From positions 682,001 through 746,000 of the forward strand of contig NZ_OZ032153.1 in assembly GCF_964026535.1 (NCBI RefSeq): DNA of 64,000 nt, written 5' to 3'. This DNA is from Candidatus Tisiphia endosymbiont of Sialis lutaria. Lineage in GTDB: Bacteria; Pseudomonadota; Alphaproteobacteria; Rickettsiales; Rickettsiaceae. Shown piece by piece: positions 7,922-16,839 of the stretch. Position 1 is the stretch's first letter, and every line of letters begins with the position of its first letter. Position numbers and translations under genes: made by a program. The notes under the pieces are model-generated. The model made no database searches, was not told where the DNA came from, and saw nothing but the letters and a program-made list of their open reading frames with translations.

Positions 7922-9711
7922 ATGATAGATGATGATGGTAATGATTCTGGCTACGATAGTGACGAAGGTGTTGATGTTAAAGGCAAAAAAAGTGCCGTCG
8001 CAACAAAAGTGGCTAATATTATCGAAACTTTTCGGAAGAACTTAATATCTAACGAAGGTTTTCTTATGGATGCATTTGCAACTGCAGCAAGAGCTAATGG
8101 AGGGATTATTGACATTAACCAGTCTGATTTTTCTACAGCATGTAAAAGTTTTTTAACAAAAGAGAAAGCAGAGAAAGATTATGGTGGAAAAAATGCACGA
8201 GATGTTAAGAGCTTACCAGAAACTATAAAAGCCATAAATACAAAAATTGAAAAAATGGTTAAAGAAGGTATTGATTCGGAATATTTTGCTGATTTTAAGA
8301 AGGAAATGAAAAATTACCAGGAAGAAGTAGCAGGGCGATTATCAACTAATGAGGGAATTAGGAAGCTTCTAAATAGACGTTTCATTGATCAGCTGTTTAT
8401 AGATGCAAGGATTATGGACAAGGATGAAAATGGAAAACCTACTTTTCTACATGCCGACAAGGGACAAGCCTTTTTTTCCAAGATTACACCTTATATCCAT
8501 GATATTCCGCCTGAACTAGAGAAAGCTATGTTGTCTATGTTATCACACCAAAAATTTCCAGAACTAGTCAAGTTGATTAATGAAGAAACTCTTAAATTTT
8601 TTACAGTAGGCGGTGTTGAAGGCAACTGGGGTATACTAGATGACAAGAAAATTACAACAGAAAATATCCTGCAATTCGCTAATTCTATTAACAGCATTCT
8701 TAAAGATATGGATGGCAAGGCATTTGAATTAGAAGTAAAACAAGTAGTACAAGAAGTTGTTAATAAAATTAAAGCAGGAAATGATATTCCAGACAAGCAG
8801 AAAGAAAAAATTACTAAACAATTATTTCAGGAATTGATCAAACTTGATCCTGATGATCTACGAAGAAACAAAAGAGACATAATACCGAAGCTTGCAGAAA
8901 ATATTGAAAAGCATAAAACTTTTGGTTCGAATCTTTTCAAAGATTGGAGTATTTCTACTGAATCACTACACAATGTTCTCAATCATCTAACTGAGAAATA
9001 TGGTAAAAAAAGTGAGCAGTCAGTGAAGCCTGAATCGATTGTTCTTCCAGAAGAAAAACCGAACAAGAAAATCAACACGGAAATAAGCTCGCCGATAATT
9101 TCTAAGGCAATTGATGCGATTTTAAAAGAAAAAAATGCCAAAATAAAATCTGAACAGCGGGTAGAAATTGAAAGTAAGCTATCAGAAGTTTTGTCTGCTC
9201 TTGATCCTGAATATCTAAAAAAGAATACAGATATTTTAGCAAAAAATCTTACAGACAAGCTTGTGAAGAAGGGTAATACTAGTTTGTGGAATAAGAAGTT
9301 TACTGTTGACAATAGCCAACTAGAAAAAATTTCTGCAGCAGTAAAAAGCGTTGAAGAAAAGAAAAGCGATAAATTTGTTGAAAACAAAATTAACGAAGCC
9401 ATTTGGTCTCATGCAATGTCTGACAGTGTTCTAGAAGCAAAATTATCCAAATTTCTAGATGAGAATAAAAAGGATGGAATAAAAGAAGATGTTGCTCTTA
9501 AGAAGATTGAACCCAAGGGTTAGTAGAACTTAGGAAAATAAACCCAGACTCATTTGATAAAATACTATTTTCAACTACAGAACCTACTCCTATAGAGCTT
9601 AAGCCTACTATAAGGAGGCTTCTAGCACATGAAATTATAAAACCTCCAGTGACTCCTAGAGTCCCTGTTACAAGGAAGCTAGCTCATAATAAGAATGAGA
9701 GGACTCGTTAA
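7922..9711 (+). CDS. Lysine-rich helical protein of unknown function, frameshifted near the end
   Basis: The continuous frame runs 7922-9523 (533 codons), then stops at TAG. The reading frame one base over continues without a break from about 9518 to a TAA at 9709-9711. It adds about 63 residues of the same charged style (LVELRKINPDSFDKILFS, later PPVTPRVPVTRK). A one-base indel at the CCC-AAGGG runs near 9510-9519 is therefore likely. The protein opens with an acidic stretch (MIDDDGNDSGYDSDEG), has no signal peptide or membrane segment, and is mostly amphipathic helix with a loosely repeated LDPDDLRRN / LDPEYLKKN motif near residues 306 and 430. It may be a secreted effector or structural protein; no family recognised. 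Confidence 0.55.
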
Positions 9712-9878
9712 GTTTATGTATAGCTAACGTGTTTTGAATAAAATATAGGACAATGGTTGTTATCCCTACGAAAGTAGGTATCTAAAAATGCCCCCGACTT
9801 CCGCAATTTTTATTAAGAGGGAGTCCTGTAAGCCTTAGTTTGTAAGGGTTGTAGATTTTTAGGCACAACATTATTTGC
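9712..9878. other. Spacer with a decayed palindromic-repeat remnant
   Basis: Contains GTTATCCCTACGAAAGTAGG at about 9757-9776, a degenerate copy of the GTCATCCC-TGCGAAAGCAGGG hairpin repeat seen at 22.2 and 26.1 kb. A GC-richer block with CCCCCGACTTCC follows at about 9790-9805. No gene is visible. Confidence 0.45.
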
Positions 9879-10284
9879 TTATTTTAGATATATTTCTACA
9901 GCATCTGAGCGTTTAAGATTGAAGGTTTTATAAATCTTCCTCGCATCATTTTTCATGTTGCCTGGTAGCCTATACAAATCTCCTGTTGTTGTATGCCTTA
10001 AAATTGAAGATTGAACTTCTACTAATAACTCAACTATATTAGTTACACTGATTTTTTGGGTAAGTGCTACTTTATATTCTATTTGTTTAAGCACAGCAAA
10101 ACTCATATAGCACATACCAATATGTGCTTCAATTCTCTTACTTGTCCAATGAAAAATTGGTCGCATTTGCCAATTATGCTTATTGATTCTAAATTGTTCT
10201 TCAATTACCCATCTCATAACCAAGCGGTAATCCATCTTCATTAGTCGTAAGAGCCAGCACTAATTGAGTAGTATTAAAGTATGG
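9879..10284 (-). pseudogene. IS1634/IS4-like transposase, C-terminal remnant
   Basis: The continuous C-terminal part (9879-10241) reads FHWTSKRIEAHIGMCYMSFA, the conserved region around the catalytic Glu in IS1634-type transposases. Just upstream another frame encodes TQLVLALTTNEDGLPLGYE, a middle-domain motif normally far from it. An internal deletion has joined the two out of frame near 10220. The rest of the gene is cut off by the IS3 element that begins at 10285. Confidence 0.7.
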
Positions 10285-10355
10285 TGGTCTCCTTTGTCTA
10301 GACAAAAATTTAGCAATTTAGAGATATAATTCCCATGAAATTATTATTGTCACTA

Positions 10356-11228
10356 TTATGCAACTTTTTGTTTATAGTACATCAAGCTAGGAGTCCTATA
10401 CCCCAATGCTTGGTGCATTCTTTCGTGGTTATAAAAATCGATATATTCCTTAATAGCTGCTTTTGCCTCCTTTACAATTGTTAAAATTATTCGATAAATT
10501 TTTTCCTGTTTCAACGAACGCCAAAATCGCTCAATAAACACGTTGTCCAAAGCTCTACCTTTGCCATCCATACTTATTTGAATATTATATTTTTTTAAAA
10601 TACAGATAAATTGCTCAGACGTAAATTGCACTCCTTGGTCTGTGTTAAAAATCTTTGGTATACCATATTGTTCTATAGCTTCCTCAAGAGCCTCTACACA
10701 AAAAGTACTTTCTAAACTAATAGATACCCGCCAGCTAAGTATATAACGACTGTGCCAATCCATAATGGCTACCAAATAAACAAATCCTTGTTGCAACCTT
10801 ATGTAAGTGATATCTGAACACCATACTTGATTTGAGTATGTTCCCTCTAAATCTTTTAATAAATAAGGATATATTTTATGTGCCTGATTTCTTTTACTCA
10901 AATTCATTTTAGGATAAACAGCTTCAAGACCCATTATTTGGTAGTAACGTCTAACAGCTTTACGACCTACCGAAAAACCTTGGGCTTGTAAATATTTAGC
11001 CATCCGTCGCATACCATAATATGGATGCATAGTATAGGTCTCATCAATTATTGCCATGATCTTAAGTTCTTGTTCACTAATAGCAGTAGGTTGATAGTAG
11101 TAGGTTGACCTACTAATACCCAACAACTTACACTGTTGTATAATTGTTAATTTATTATGATTAGGCTCTATCATATTACACCTAACCTTTAAGTCCAAAC
11201 AATGCAGATTTTTTTTTGAGCCAGTCAC
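10356..11228 (-). CDS. IS3-family transposase OrfB (rve integrase domain)
   Basis: A 290 aa DDE transposase. A HTH_21 region (LGISRSTYYYQP, then MHPYYGMRRMAKYLQAQG) precedes the integrase core with WCSDITYIRLQQGFVYLV (first Asp), IFNTDQGVQFTSEQF (second Asp) and FIERFWRSLKQEKIY (Glu), in DDE spacing. It ends with HERMHQALGYRTPSLMYY. It overlaps orfA, and the natural product is most likely an OrfAB fusion made by frameshifting at the A9 run (complement of 11209-11217). No inactivating change is seen, so the element may be mobile. Confidence 0.93.
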   Translation of the reverse strand: MTGSKKNLHCLDLKVRCNMIEPNHNKLTIIQQCKLLGISRSTYYYQPTAISEQELKIMAIIDETYTMHPYYGMRRMAKYLQAQGFSVGRKAVRRYYQIMGLEAVYPKMNLSKRNQAHKIYPYLLKDLEGTYSNQVWCSDITYIRLQQGFVYLVAIMDWHSRYILSWRVSISLESTFCVEALEEAIEQYGIPKIFNTDQGVQFTSEQFICILKKYNIQISMDGKGRALDNVFIERFWRSLKQEKIYRIILTIVKEAKAAIKEYIDFYNHERMHQALGYRTPSLMYYKQKVA

Positions 11229-11481
11229 GCTCTACACTTAACTGTCCAATTTGTTCATATAGATTCTTGATTAACTCCTGCTGATTTGGATCAGCACTCT
11301 GTGTTTTACTCTTAAAGCCTTGTACTAATAATTCAAGCCCCTGTTTTTTCCAATTACTTATCTGCGTTGTATGAACACCATACTTACTAGTTATTTGGGC
11401 TATTGTTAGCTCGCCCTTGATTGTCTCTATGACAATTTTTGATTTCTCCTCAGCACTATATTGCCTTACTTGTTTTTTCAT
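11182..11481 (-). CDS. IS3-family transposase OrfA (helix-turn-helix)
   Basis: A 99 aa protein of the transposase_8 type. An HTH near residues 10-40 (YSAEEKSKIVIETIKG, ITSKYGVHTTQISNWKKQ) would bind the element ends, followed by a leucine-zipper-like segment (IKNLYEQIGQLSVERDWLKK). The A9 slippery run sits in the DWLKKK codons near the end, where frameshifting would join it to OrfB. Confidence 0.92.
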   Translation of the reverse strand: MKKQVRQYSAEEKSKIVIETIKGELTIAQITSKYGVHTTQISNWKKQGLELLVQGFKSKTQSADPNQQELIKNLYEQIGQLSVERDWLKKKSALFGLKG

Positions 11482-11543
11482 CTCTAGCTCTCCTTTTTTG
11501 CTAAAGAATTCTATCTCATTTCTTCTATTTTTGTGTCCAAAAT

Positions 11544-12380
11544 ATGGAGACCATTATACAATTTGTTAAGCCTTATGTTAAAACTAATAAAAATGATCAA
11601 GCAGATAGCGAAGCAATATGTGAGGCAGTAGCGAGACCTAATATGAGGTTTGTGCCTATCAAAACTGTAGAGCAACAAGATATTTTATTTATTCATAGGG
11701 TAAGGCAACGATTGGTAAAAAATCGTACTGCACTTGCTAATGAGATCAGGGGATTATTACATGAATTTGGTTTTGTTATACCGCAAGGAATTAATAAAAT
11801 TATGACAAAATTAACTGAGATTTTAGATGAAGGAGCTTTAAGCCAGCTAAGCTATCGAACGTTTAGTGAGTTAAAAGAAGAATTTCTAGAGAATGATAAA
11901 AAAATAAAAGAATTAGAACAAAGATTAAAAATTATAGCTAGCCAGTATAGTAATCACCAACAACTAATGACGATACCAGGTATAGGGTTAATTACTGCTA
12001 CAGCCTTAATAGCGTCAATAGGTAATGCTAGTTGTTTTGAAAATGGTAGGCAATTATCAGCATGGCTAGGATTAGTGCCAAGGCAACATTCTAGTGGTGG
12101 CAAAGATAAGTTGCTTGGCATTAGTAAAAGAGGTGATATATATTTACGCACTTTGTTGATTCAAGGAGCAAGAGCAGTACTGAATAGTAAAATAAGATTT
12201 ACCACGGAAGAGCAAAAATCTAAAAAAGATTATAGCAAGTTTACCGAGTGGATGTTTAATTTATCTGAACGAAATGGGCATAATAAAACAACTGTTGCAG
12301 TATCTAACAAACTAGCAAGGGTGGTGTTTGCGGTACTCAGTTCAGGCAATGATTATACCGAGAGTAAAGTTTGTAGCTAA
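11544..12380 (+). pseudogene. IS110-family transposase copy 2, N-terminus removed by IS3
   Basis: From QFVKPYVKTNKNDQAD onward it is nearly identical to the copy at 3038-4087, with substitutions such as EGALSQ for EEGLSQ and ERNGHN for ERSGHN. The first 85 or so residues, including the GIDIAK Asp and the GMEACGG Glu, are missing. The first five codons (METII) come from the IS3 end and its junction. Loss of half the DEDD site makes it catalytically dead, though its RNA region is still present downstream. Confidence 0.93.
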
Positions 12381-12700
12381 AGAATTGGTACAAACTAGTT
12401 GTTGACGAGATAATATTATAGGTAAATAGAAATTTAATAGATTCTAATCCGGAATATGCGAAAGAATGATAATATTGATGGTAAATAAGACGAACCTTAG
12501 CTTACGAGAAAACTGAAATAGTCAATGGCTCGTTAGAAGTCGATGAAATGATAAGTATAAGTTTGTAAGCCAGCGAATTCCATCAGGGCTATAGGGTAAA
12601 TTTAAGGTAATTTATTAACTATAAGCCGGATACATGACTGCGTTCGATTTTTTGCTGTTATATATTATTTTTTTCTTGCATTATCGGGTAAGTCCATACA
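11556..12700 (+). mobile_element. IS110/IS1111-type insertion sequence, copy 2 (5' truncated)
   Basis: An inverted copy of the element at 2717-4182, lacking its 5' end where IS3 abuts. Its intact right end stops at 12700 and is followed by TGACTATA (12701-12708), the terminal octamer of palindromic element A. That is the same flank, in the same orientation relative to the element, as in copy 1. Beyond the octamer the flanking DNA is unrelated to hemH. Confidence 0.87.
12381..12700 (+). ncRNA. Candidate guide (seek/bridge) RNA region of IS110/IS1111 copy 2
   Basis: Non-coding DNA homologous to 2717-3037. By hand alignment the two copies differ at about ten positions, and about seven of these fall in two short clusters. 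At 12518-12526 this copy reads ATAGTCAAT where copy 1 has CAATCCAAT. At 12614-12623 it reads ATTAACTATA where copy 1 has ATTGACTATA. The conserved ATACATGACT follows at about 12629-12638 and recurs at the element end. Localised divergence at target-like sequence fits guide loops. Confidence 0.5.
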
Positions 12701-12918
12701 TGACTATAGATGCTGGTTTCAGGCAAGATACTTTAAAAGTAGTATATGGTCAACGTCTATTAGCGAAGACTGCGTAAGCTTCAACCTTCATTACGAAAAA
12801 GACCTTAGGTCGACGAAGCAATCCATAAAAATAATCAAAAATGGATTGCTTTATCGGCTTATACTTTTTTGCAATAACAGAGTAATGTTAGTCAGGTTAG
12901 CTATACATTCTTTCTTGC
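12701..12918. repeat. Palindromic element A octamer followed by a degenerate nested repeat
   Basis: After TGACTATA (12701-12708) comes a decayed version of the nested repeat best preserved at 21877-22087. Recognisable parts are TTTAAAAGTAGTATATGGTC, GGTCGACGAAGCAATCCATA (about 12810) and the inverted ATGGATTGCTTTAT. No gene is visible. TTAGCTATAC precedes the tsf stop. Confidence 0.6.
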
Positions 12919-13851
12919 TTATTTTTGTATAACAGCTGCGACTTCGTCTGCAAAGTTTTTATCTTCTTGTTTTATACCTTCACCTAGTTCATATCTTATA
13001 AACTGAGTAATTTTAATTGGAGTTCCTAATTCTTTTGCCATATTATCAATAACTTGAGAAATTGTTAATTTGTCGTCAAATAAAAAGTTTTGCTCAAGCA
13101 AAACAACTTCTGCAAGAAACTTACGTATTCTACCTTCAACCATTTTTTCAATGATATTATCAGGTTTACCAGAAGCTTTGGATTGTTCAAAGAATATATT
13201 TTTCTCGCGTTCAACTAAAGTTTGATCTAGACTAGATACATCAAGGCTATAGGGATTATTTGCTGCTATATGGGTAGCGATTTTTTTTCCCAATTCTAGA
13301 AGCTTAGATTTTTCTTTACTAGTCGATTGTAAACCAACAATAACAGAAATTTTACCTAGCCCCTCAACAACAGTGTTATGTACATAGGATGCCACCACCC
13401 CTTCTGAGATTTTTAAGACATCCACACGACGTAGATTTAAATTTTCACCAATTGTAGCAATATTATCTAATATTTCTTCATCAATTGATCGACCTGTTGA
13501 TGTTTTTGCTAATTTTAGTGATGATAAATTTAACGGTTGCAAATTACTTTCTTGCAAAGCTAATGTCGCGATATTTTTAACCAATTGTTGAAATTTATCA
13601 TTTCTTGCCACAAAATCTGTTTCTGAATTTACTTCTATAATAACTCCAACATTATCTTTAATATGCACTGCTGTTAGTCCTTCGGCAGCGACTCTATCTG
13701 ATTTTTTTGCTGCAGCTGATAATCCTTTTTTTCTTAACCAATCAACAGCTGTTTCAAAATCTCCTTTTGTTTCAAGCAAAGCCTTTTTGCAGTCCATCAT
13801 TCCTGCACCAGTTTTTTCTCTTAATTGTTTTACAAGTCCAGCATTTATCAT
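12919..13851 (-). CDS. tsf: Translation elongation factor Ts
   Basis: The nucleotide-exchange factor that recycles EF-Tu-GDP. At 310 aa it has the normal length for the alphaproteobacterial form. The N-terminal domain has [20 protein letters not shown] near residue 5 and [22 protein letters not shown]. The EF-Tu contact TDFVARN is near residue 79. It follows rpsB on the same strand as in most bacteria, but with a 327 bp spacer containing two palindromic repeats. ATTAAGGAG precedes the ATG. Confidence 0.96.
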   Translation of the reverse strand: MINAGLVKQLREKTGAGMMDCKKALLETKGDFETAVDWLRKKGLSAAAKKSDRVAAEGLTAVHIKDNVGVIIEVNSETDFVARNDKFQQLVKNIATLALQESNLQPLNLSSLKLAKTSTGRSIDEEILDNIATIGENLNLRRVDVLKISEGVVASYVHNTVVEGLGKISVIVGLQSTSKEKSKLLELGKKIATHIAANNPYSLDVSSLDQTLVEREKNIFFEQSKASGKPDNIIEKMVEGRIRKFLAEVVLLEQNFLFDDKLTISQVIDNMAKELGTPIKITQFIRYELGEGIKQEDKNFADEVAAVIQK

Positions 13852-13900
13852 TTTATTCTCCTTAATTAAAGGTTATATAGTTAACCCCTCTAGTATTTAT

Positions 13901-14052
13901 CAATAGACCTCTTGCATAACCTAATCTAATTGGTAATTTTGTTGTCAAAACTCGTCTTCGCTCCTCACGTACATCTTAGTACGCTGCGGTACTCGACTTC
14001 GTTTTTCCTAAAAATTCCTCAATTATCTTTAGGTTATGCAAGAGGTCTATTG
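13901..14052. repeat. Palindromic element B, full copy between rpsB and tsf
   Basis: Perfect 24 bp terminal inverted repeats begin CAATAGACCTCTTGCATAAC and return at the right end. The interior holds a second hairpin (GTACATCTTAGTAC with GCTGCGG beside it). Related copies are at 55869-55985 (internal deletion) and 42805-42950 (inside a phage tail gene). It lies within the presumed rpsB-tsf transcript, so it would fold in the mRNA. Confidence 0.85.
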
Positions 14053-14130
14053 TCATCCCTGTAACGGGGATAAAATAGTACTCAAATCCCTGAGATATTA
14101 TAGATTCCCGCCTACGCGGGAACGATACCC
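14053..14130. repeat. Palindromic element D (GTCATCCC / GCGGGAA family)
   Basis: TCATCCCTGTAACGGGGATA followed by GATTCCCGCCTACGCGGGAA form two consecutive hairpins. Similar units occur at 22170-22265, 26101-26153 and 52085-52115. It directly abuts element B, giving a repeat cluster in the rpsB-tsf spacer. Confidence 0.65.
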
Positions 14131-14178
14131 TTTTTATTGAAACAAATGGCTAAGTGCTAATTTGGTTAGCACGTCCAG

Positions 14179-15081
14179 TTACTTTACTGTCGCAGTAACT
14201 TCTGCAATTTCCAAAGCTGTTTCAAACTCTGACTCTGCTGTTTTTTGGTTAGTTGCCTCTTGGTTATTTAGGTCAGAAGTTTTAGAAAATTTCTTAGTCG
14301 GTTTTAATTTAGTAATAGCTTTGATATTGGTATTTTTTTCTTCATGAGTAGCTATGCTTCCTAAATCAACACCAGATGCCACTAAAGCTTCTTCTATACC
14401 AGCTAGTACAGCATCGGCAAACAAGCTACAATAAAGTCTAATAGATCTTATTGCATCATCATTACCAGGAATAGGGTGATCTATATTATCTGGATTAGAA
14501 TTAGTGTCAACAATGGCAATTATTGGTATGCCTAATTTTACTGCTTCTTGAATTGCCAAATGCTCTTTATTAGTATCAATTACCACCAGCAAATTTGGCT
14601 TTGTCTCAATATGTCTAATACCACCTAAGGATTTTAGTAATTTATCCTTTTTACGGGTCATTTCCAATATTTCTTTTTTGGTATAAACAGAATATTCCTC
14701 TTCATTTTCCAGAACTTTTTCAAGGCTATCTAGCTTTTTTATTGAGCCAGAAATTGTTCCCCAGTTGGTTAACATACCACCAAGCCATCTGTGGTTAACG
14801 TAATATTGCCCACATTTTTCTGTATACTCAGCTATTATATCACTAGCTTGGACTTTGGTGCTGACAAATAATATTTTACCATTTTTCTTAACAGTCTCAT
14901 ATATTACATTGAGAGCCGTTTGCATTAGAGCGGCAGTTTGTTGTAAGTCAATTACATGAATATCATCTCTGATGCCATAAATATAAGGTGCCATTTTTGG
15001 ATTCCAGCGTGAGGTTTTATGACCAAAATGCACCCCAGCATCAAGTAATTCTCTGACATTAACAGCTTTTATTTTAGACAT
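14179..15081 (-). CDS. rpsB: 30S ribosomal protein S2
   Basis: A component of the small-subunit body. It is 300 aa: the first 230 residues are the conserved S2 domain ([20 protein letters not shown] near residue 9, then [14 protein letters not shown] and [23 protein letters not shown], without the full run being needed here), and an Ala/Thr/Lys/Glu-rich tail of about 70 residues follows. Such tails are longer in rickettsiae than in E. coli. GGAGATTAAATA precedes the ATG. tsf follows downstream. The 5' leader holds two stem-loops and a good promoter. Confidence 0.96.
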   Translation of the reverse strand: MSKIKAVNVRELLDAGVHFGHKTSRWNPKMAPYIYGIRDDIHVIDLQQTAALMQTALNVIYETVKKNGKILFVSTKVQASDIIAEYTEKCGQYYVNHRWLGGMLTNWGTISGSIKKLDSLEKVLENEEEYSVYTKKEILEMTRKKDKLLKSLGGIRHIETKPNLLVVIDTNKEHLAIQEAVKLGIPIIAIVDTNSNPDNIDHPIPGNDDAIRSIRLYCSLFADAVLAGIEEALVASGVDLGSIATHEEKNTNIKAITKLKPTKKFSKTSDLNNQEATNQKTAESEFETALEIAEVTATVK

Positions 15082-15104
15082 TATTTAATCTCCTTGAAAT
15101 GTTA

Positions 15105-15190
15105 GTTATGTACCTACATTAGCAGTAGGTACTCCTCCGTAAGAGTTGATACCAAAGAAATTGGACTAACAACTGAACTCTTACGTGTGA
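15105..15190 (-). promoter_or_regulatory. rpsB 5' leader with two stem-loops
   Basis: Between promoter and start codon there are two perfect inverted repeats. GTACCTAC (15110-15117) pairs with GTAGGTAC (15125-15132). CGTAAGAGTT (15138-15147) pairs with AACTCTTACG (15176-15185) around a 28 nt loop. Ribosomal protein leaders often bind the protein for autoregulation, so control by S2 is plausible but not shown. Neither stem is followed by a clear U-run in the sense strand. Confidence 0.45.
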
Positions 15191-15222
15191 ATTTTGCTTG
15201 TTATTATTTTTAAGCAGAGTTA

Positions 15223-15250
15223 ATTATATATTTAATCAATATATTTGCAA
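15223..15250 (-). promoter_or_regulatory. Sigma-70-type promoter for rpsB-tsf
   Basis: On the minus strand TTGCAA (15245-15250) and TATAAT (15223-15228) are separated by 16 bp. It lies upstream of the two leader hairpins and about 140 bp before rpsB. Confidence 0.55.
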
Positions 15251-15385
15251 GGGATATATCGCTAAATTGTCGATAAAATTCCTGTTTACAAGATCATAAA
15301 AATTCTATACAATTAAAAGTTTAAATCAATAAGATTTTTATGATTATCCTTGGTATCTGTAAAAAGATACACTTACTGGTAACCT

Positions 15386-15472
15386 TATTGATGAGAAGTT
15401 GGTGACGTCGTCGCTCAATGCTCGTATTACTATAGGAATTATCCTAACCCCAACTTCTTATCAATTGACTAT
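15386..15472. repeat. Palindromic element A, divergent copy
   Basis: Arms ATTGATGAGAAGTTGG (15387 on) and CCAACTTCTTATCAAT, the right one ending in TTGACTAT. The interior differs from the other A copies. The left octamer is degraded to CCTTATTG. Confidence 0.65.
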
Positions 15473-15538
15473 GTCTTATTAAAATAATTTATGATAATTA
15501 TTCTATACAGCAATTAATTTATAACTTTTTAATGTGTT

Positions 15539-16522
15539 ATGATAAAAATAGGCAATATTCAGCTACCTCATTCGGTGATATTAGCCCCAATGTCAGGGGT
15601 TACTGATTTACCATTTAGAAAATTAGTACGAAAATTTGGTGCAGGTCTGGTAATCTCTGAAATGGTTGCTAGTAGGGCAATGATTATTGAAACAAGGCAA
15701 TCTTTACAAAGATGTGCGATTATTCAAGATGATGCTACTGGTTCATGCGTACAGATTGCTGGATGTGAGCCTGATATAATAGCAGAATCAGCTAAAATGA
15801 ATGAGGATATGGGAGCCAAAATTATTGATTTAAACTTTGGTTGTCCAGCTAAAAAAGTAGTTGGCGGCTATTCTGGTTCTGCTTTAATGCGAGATGAGAA
15901 ATTAGCGGCAAAAATCTTAGAAACTACAGTAAAAGCAGTAAAAATCCCAGTAACTTTAAAAATGCGTACTGGCTGGGATGAGCAAACTAAGAATGCCCCA
16001 AATTTGGCAAAAATAGCCTATGATGCTGGTATACAAATGATCACCATTCATGGTAGGACAAGATGCCAGTTTTATTCTGGTCAAGCAGATTGGGAGTTTA
16101 TACGACAGGTTAAGGATGCGGTAAAGATTCCCGTTATCGCTAATGGAGATATTACTTCCTTGTCTAAAGCTAAGGAATGCTTACAAAAATCGGGGGCTGA
16201 TGGTATAATGGTTGGTCGGGGAGTATATGGTAGACCGTGGTTTATTTCTCAAATAGCCCATTATCTTGCAACAGGAGAAGAACTTCCCTCCCCTTCAATG
16301 GCAGAGCAGTTAGAAGTGATATTAAGTCATTATGATGCCATGCTAGAATATTACGGGAACGATACCGGCGTTCAGCTAGCGAGAAAGCATATAGGTTGGT
16401 ATAGTAGTGGTTTAGCGAATTCAGCAGAATTTAGAGGTGGGGTTAATATGATGCTTGATCCCTTTAAGGTTAAAGACAAGATAACTGAATTTTATGAAGG
16501 TATTGTGCAGAAAAGTGTGTAA
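15539..16522 (+). CDS. dusB: tRNA-dihydrouridine synthase DusB
   Basis: A flavoenzyme that reduces uridines in the tRNA D-loop with NADPH. 327 aa. The TIM barrel starts with LAPMSGVTDLPFRKLVRKFG (FMN site), followed by NFGCPAKKVVGGYSGSALM with the catalytic Cys near residue 100, then MRTGWDE, ITIHGRTR and VIANGDI, which contact FMN. The C-terminal helical domain binds tRNA. The length fits the DusB/NifR3 group. It ends 13 bp before the 3' end of a convergent tRNA-Val gene. Confidence 0.93.
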   Translation: MIKIGNIQLPHSVILAPMSGVTDLPFRKLVRKFGAGLVISEMVASRAMIIETRQSLQRCAIIQDDATGSCVQIAGCEPDIIAESAKMNEDMGAKIIDLNFGCPAKKVVGGYSGSALMRDEKLAAKILETTVKAVKIPVTLKMRTGWDEQTKNAPNLAKIAYDAGIQMITIHGRTRCQFYSGQADWEFIRQVKDAVKIPVIANGDITSLSKAKECLQKSGADGIMVGRGVYGRPWFISQIAHYLATGEELPSPSMAEQLEVILSHYDAMLEYYGNDTGVQLARKHIGWYSSGLANSAEFRGGVNMMLDPFKVKDKITEFYEGIVQKSV

Positions 16523-16535
16523 ATTTCAAAGATAC

Positions 16536-16611
16536 TGGTGGGCGATGAGAGACTTGAACTCCCGACATTCTCGGTGTAAACGAGATGCTCTACCAACTGA
16601 GCTAATCGCCC
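16536..16611 (-). tRNA. tRNA-Val (UAC)
   Basis: A complete 76 nt cloverleaf on the minus strand. The acceptor GGGCGAT pairs with ATCGCCC, followed by encoded ACCA (CCA present). The D-arm contains AGCTCAGTTGGTAGAGC. The anticodon arm TCTCG-TTTACAC-CGAGA gives anticodon TAC. The T-arm has GTTCAAGTC. All stems pair normally. Confidence 0.97.
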
Positions 16612-16839
16612 GCTTCTTCAGCTTAAGGCAGATATTGCCCCATTTCCTCAGAAAAATCAAGTTATTTCTAAAATTATTTAATTTTAAAATAATAAAAATG
16701 TTAAAGACCTATTTAATAATTACCCAATAAATGGGTTGTATCAATAAGAATTGAATTGGACTTTGGACAAAAGGTATTGTGTATAGCTAACCTATTAAAA
16801 TTTTAGGTCGTAAAGATATCTAATTAATCTATAGTACTA

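Larger units (their letters stand above)
10285..11555 (-). mobile_element. IS3-family insertion sequence
   Basis: About 1.27 kb with imperfect terminal inverted repeats: TGGTCTCCTTTGTCTAGACA from 10285, and the complement of TGTGTCCAAAATATGGAGACCA ending at 11555. It encodes orfA and orfB in the usual overlap with an A9 slippery run. The left flank is an IS1634-like remnant and the right flank is a truncated IS110 copy. The bases next to the two ends do not form a target duplication, so a deletion or recombination followed insertion. Confidence 0.88.

Noticed and set aside
10285-11555. Target-site duplication of the IS3 element
   Set aside because: The 3-4 bp on either side (ATGG and TTAT) do not match, so no duplication can be claimed.
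16494-16730. Open frame after dusB on the plus strand
   Set aside because: It runs antisense through the tRNA-Val gene and has no protein-like character.
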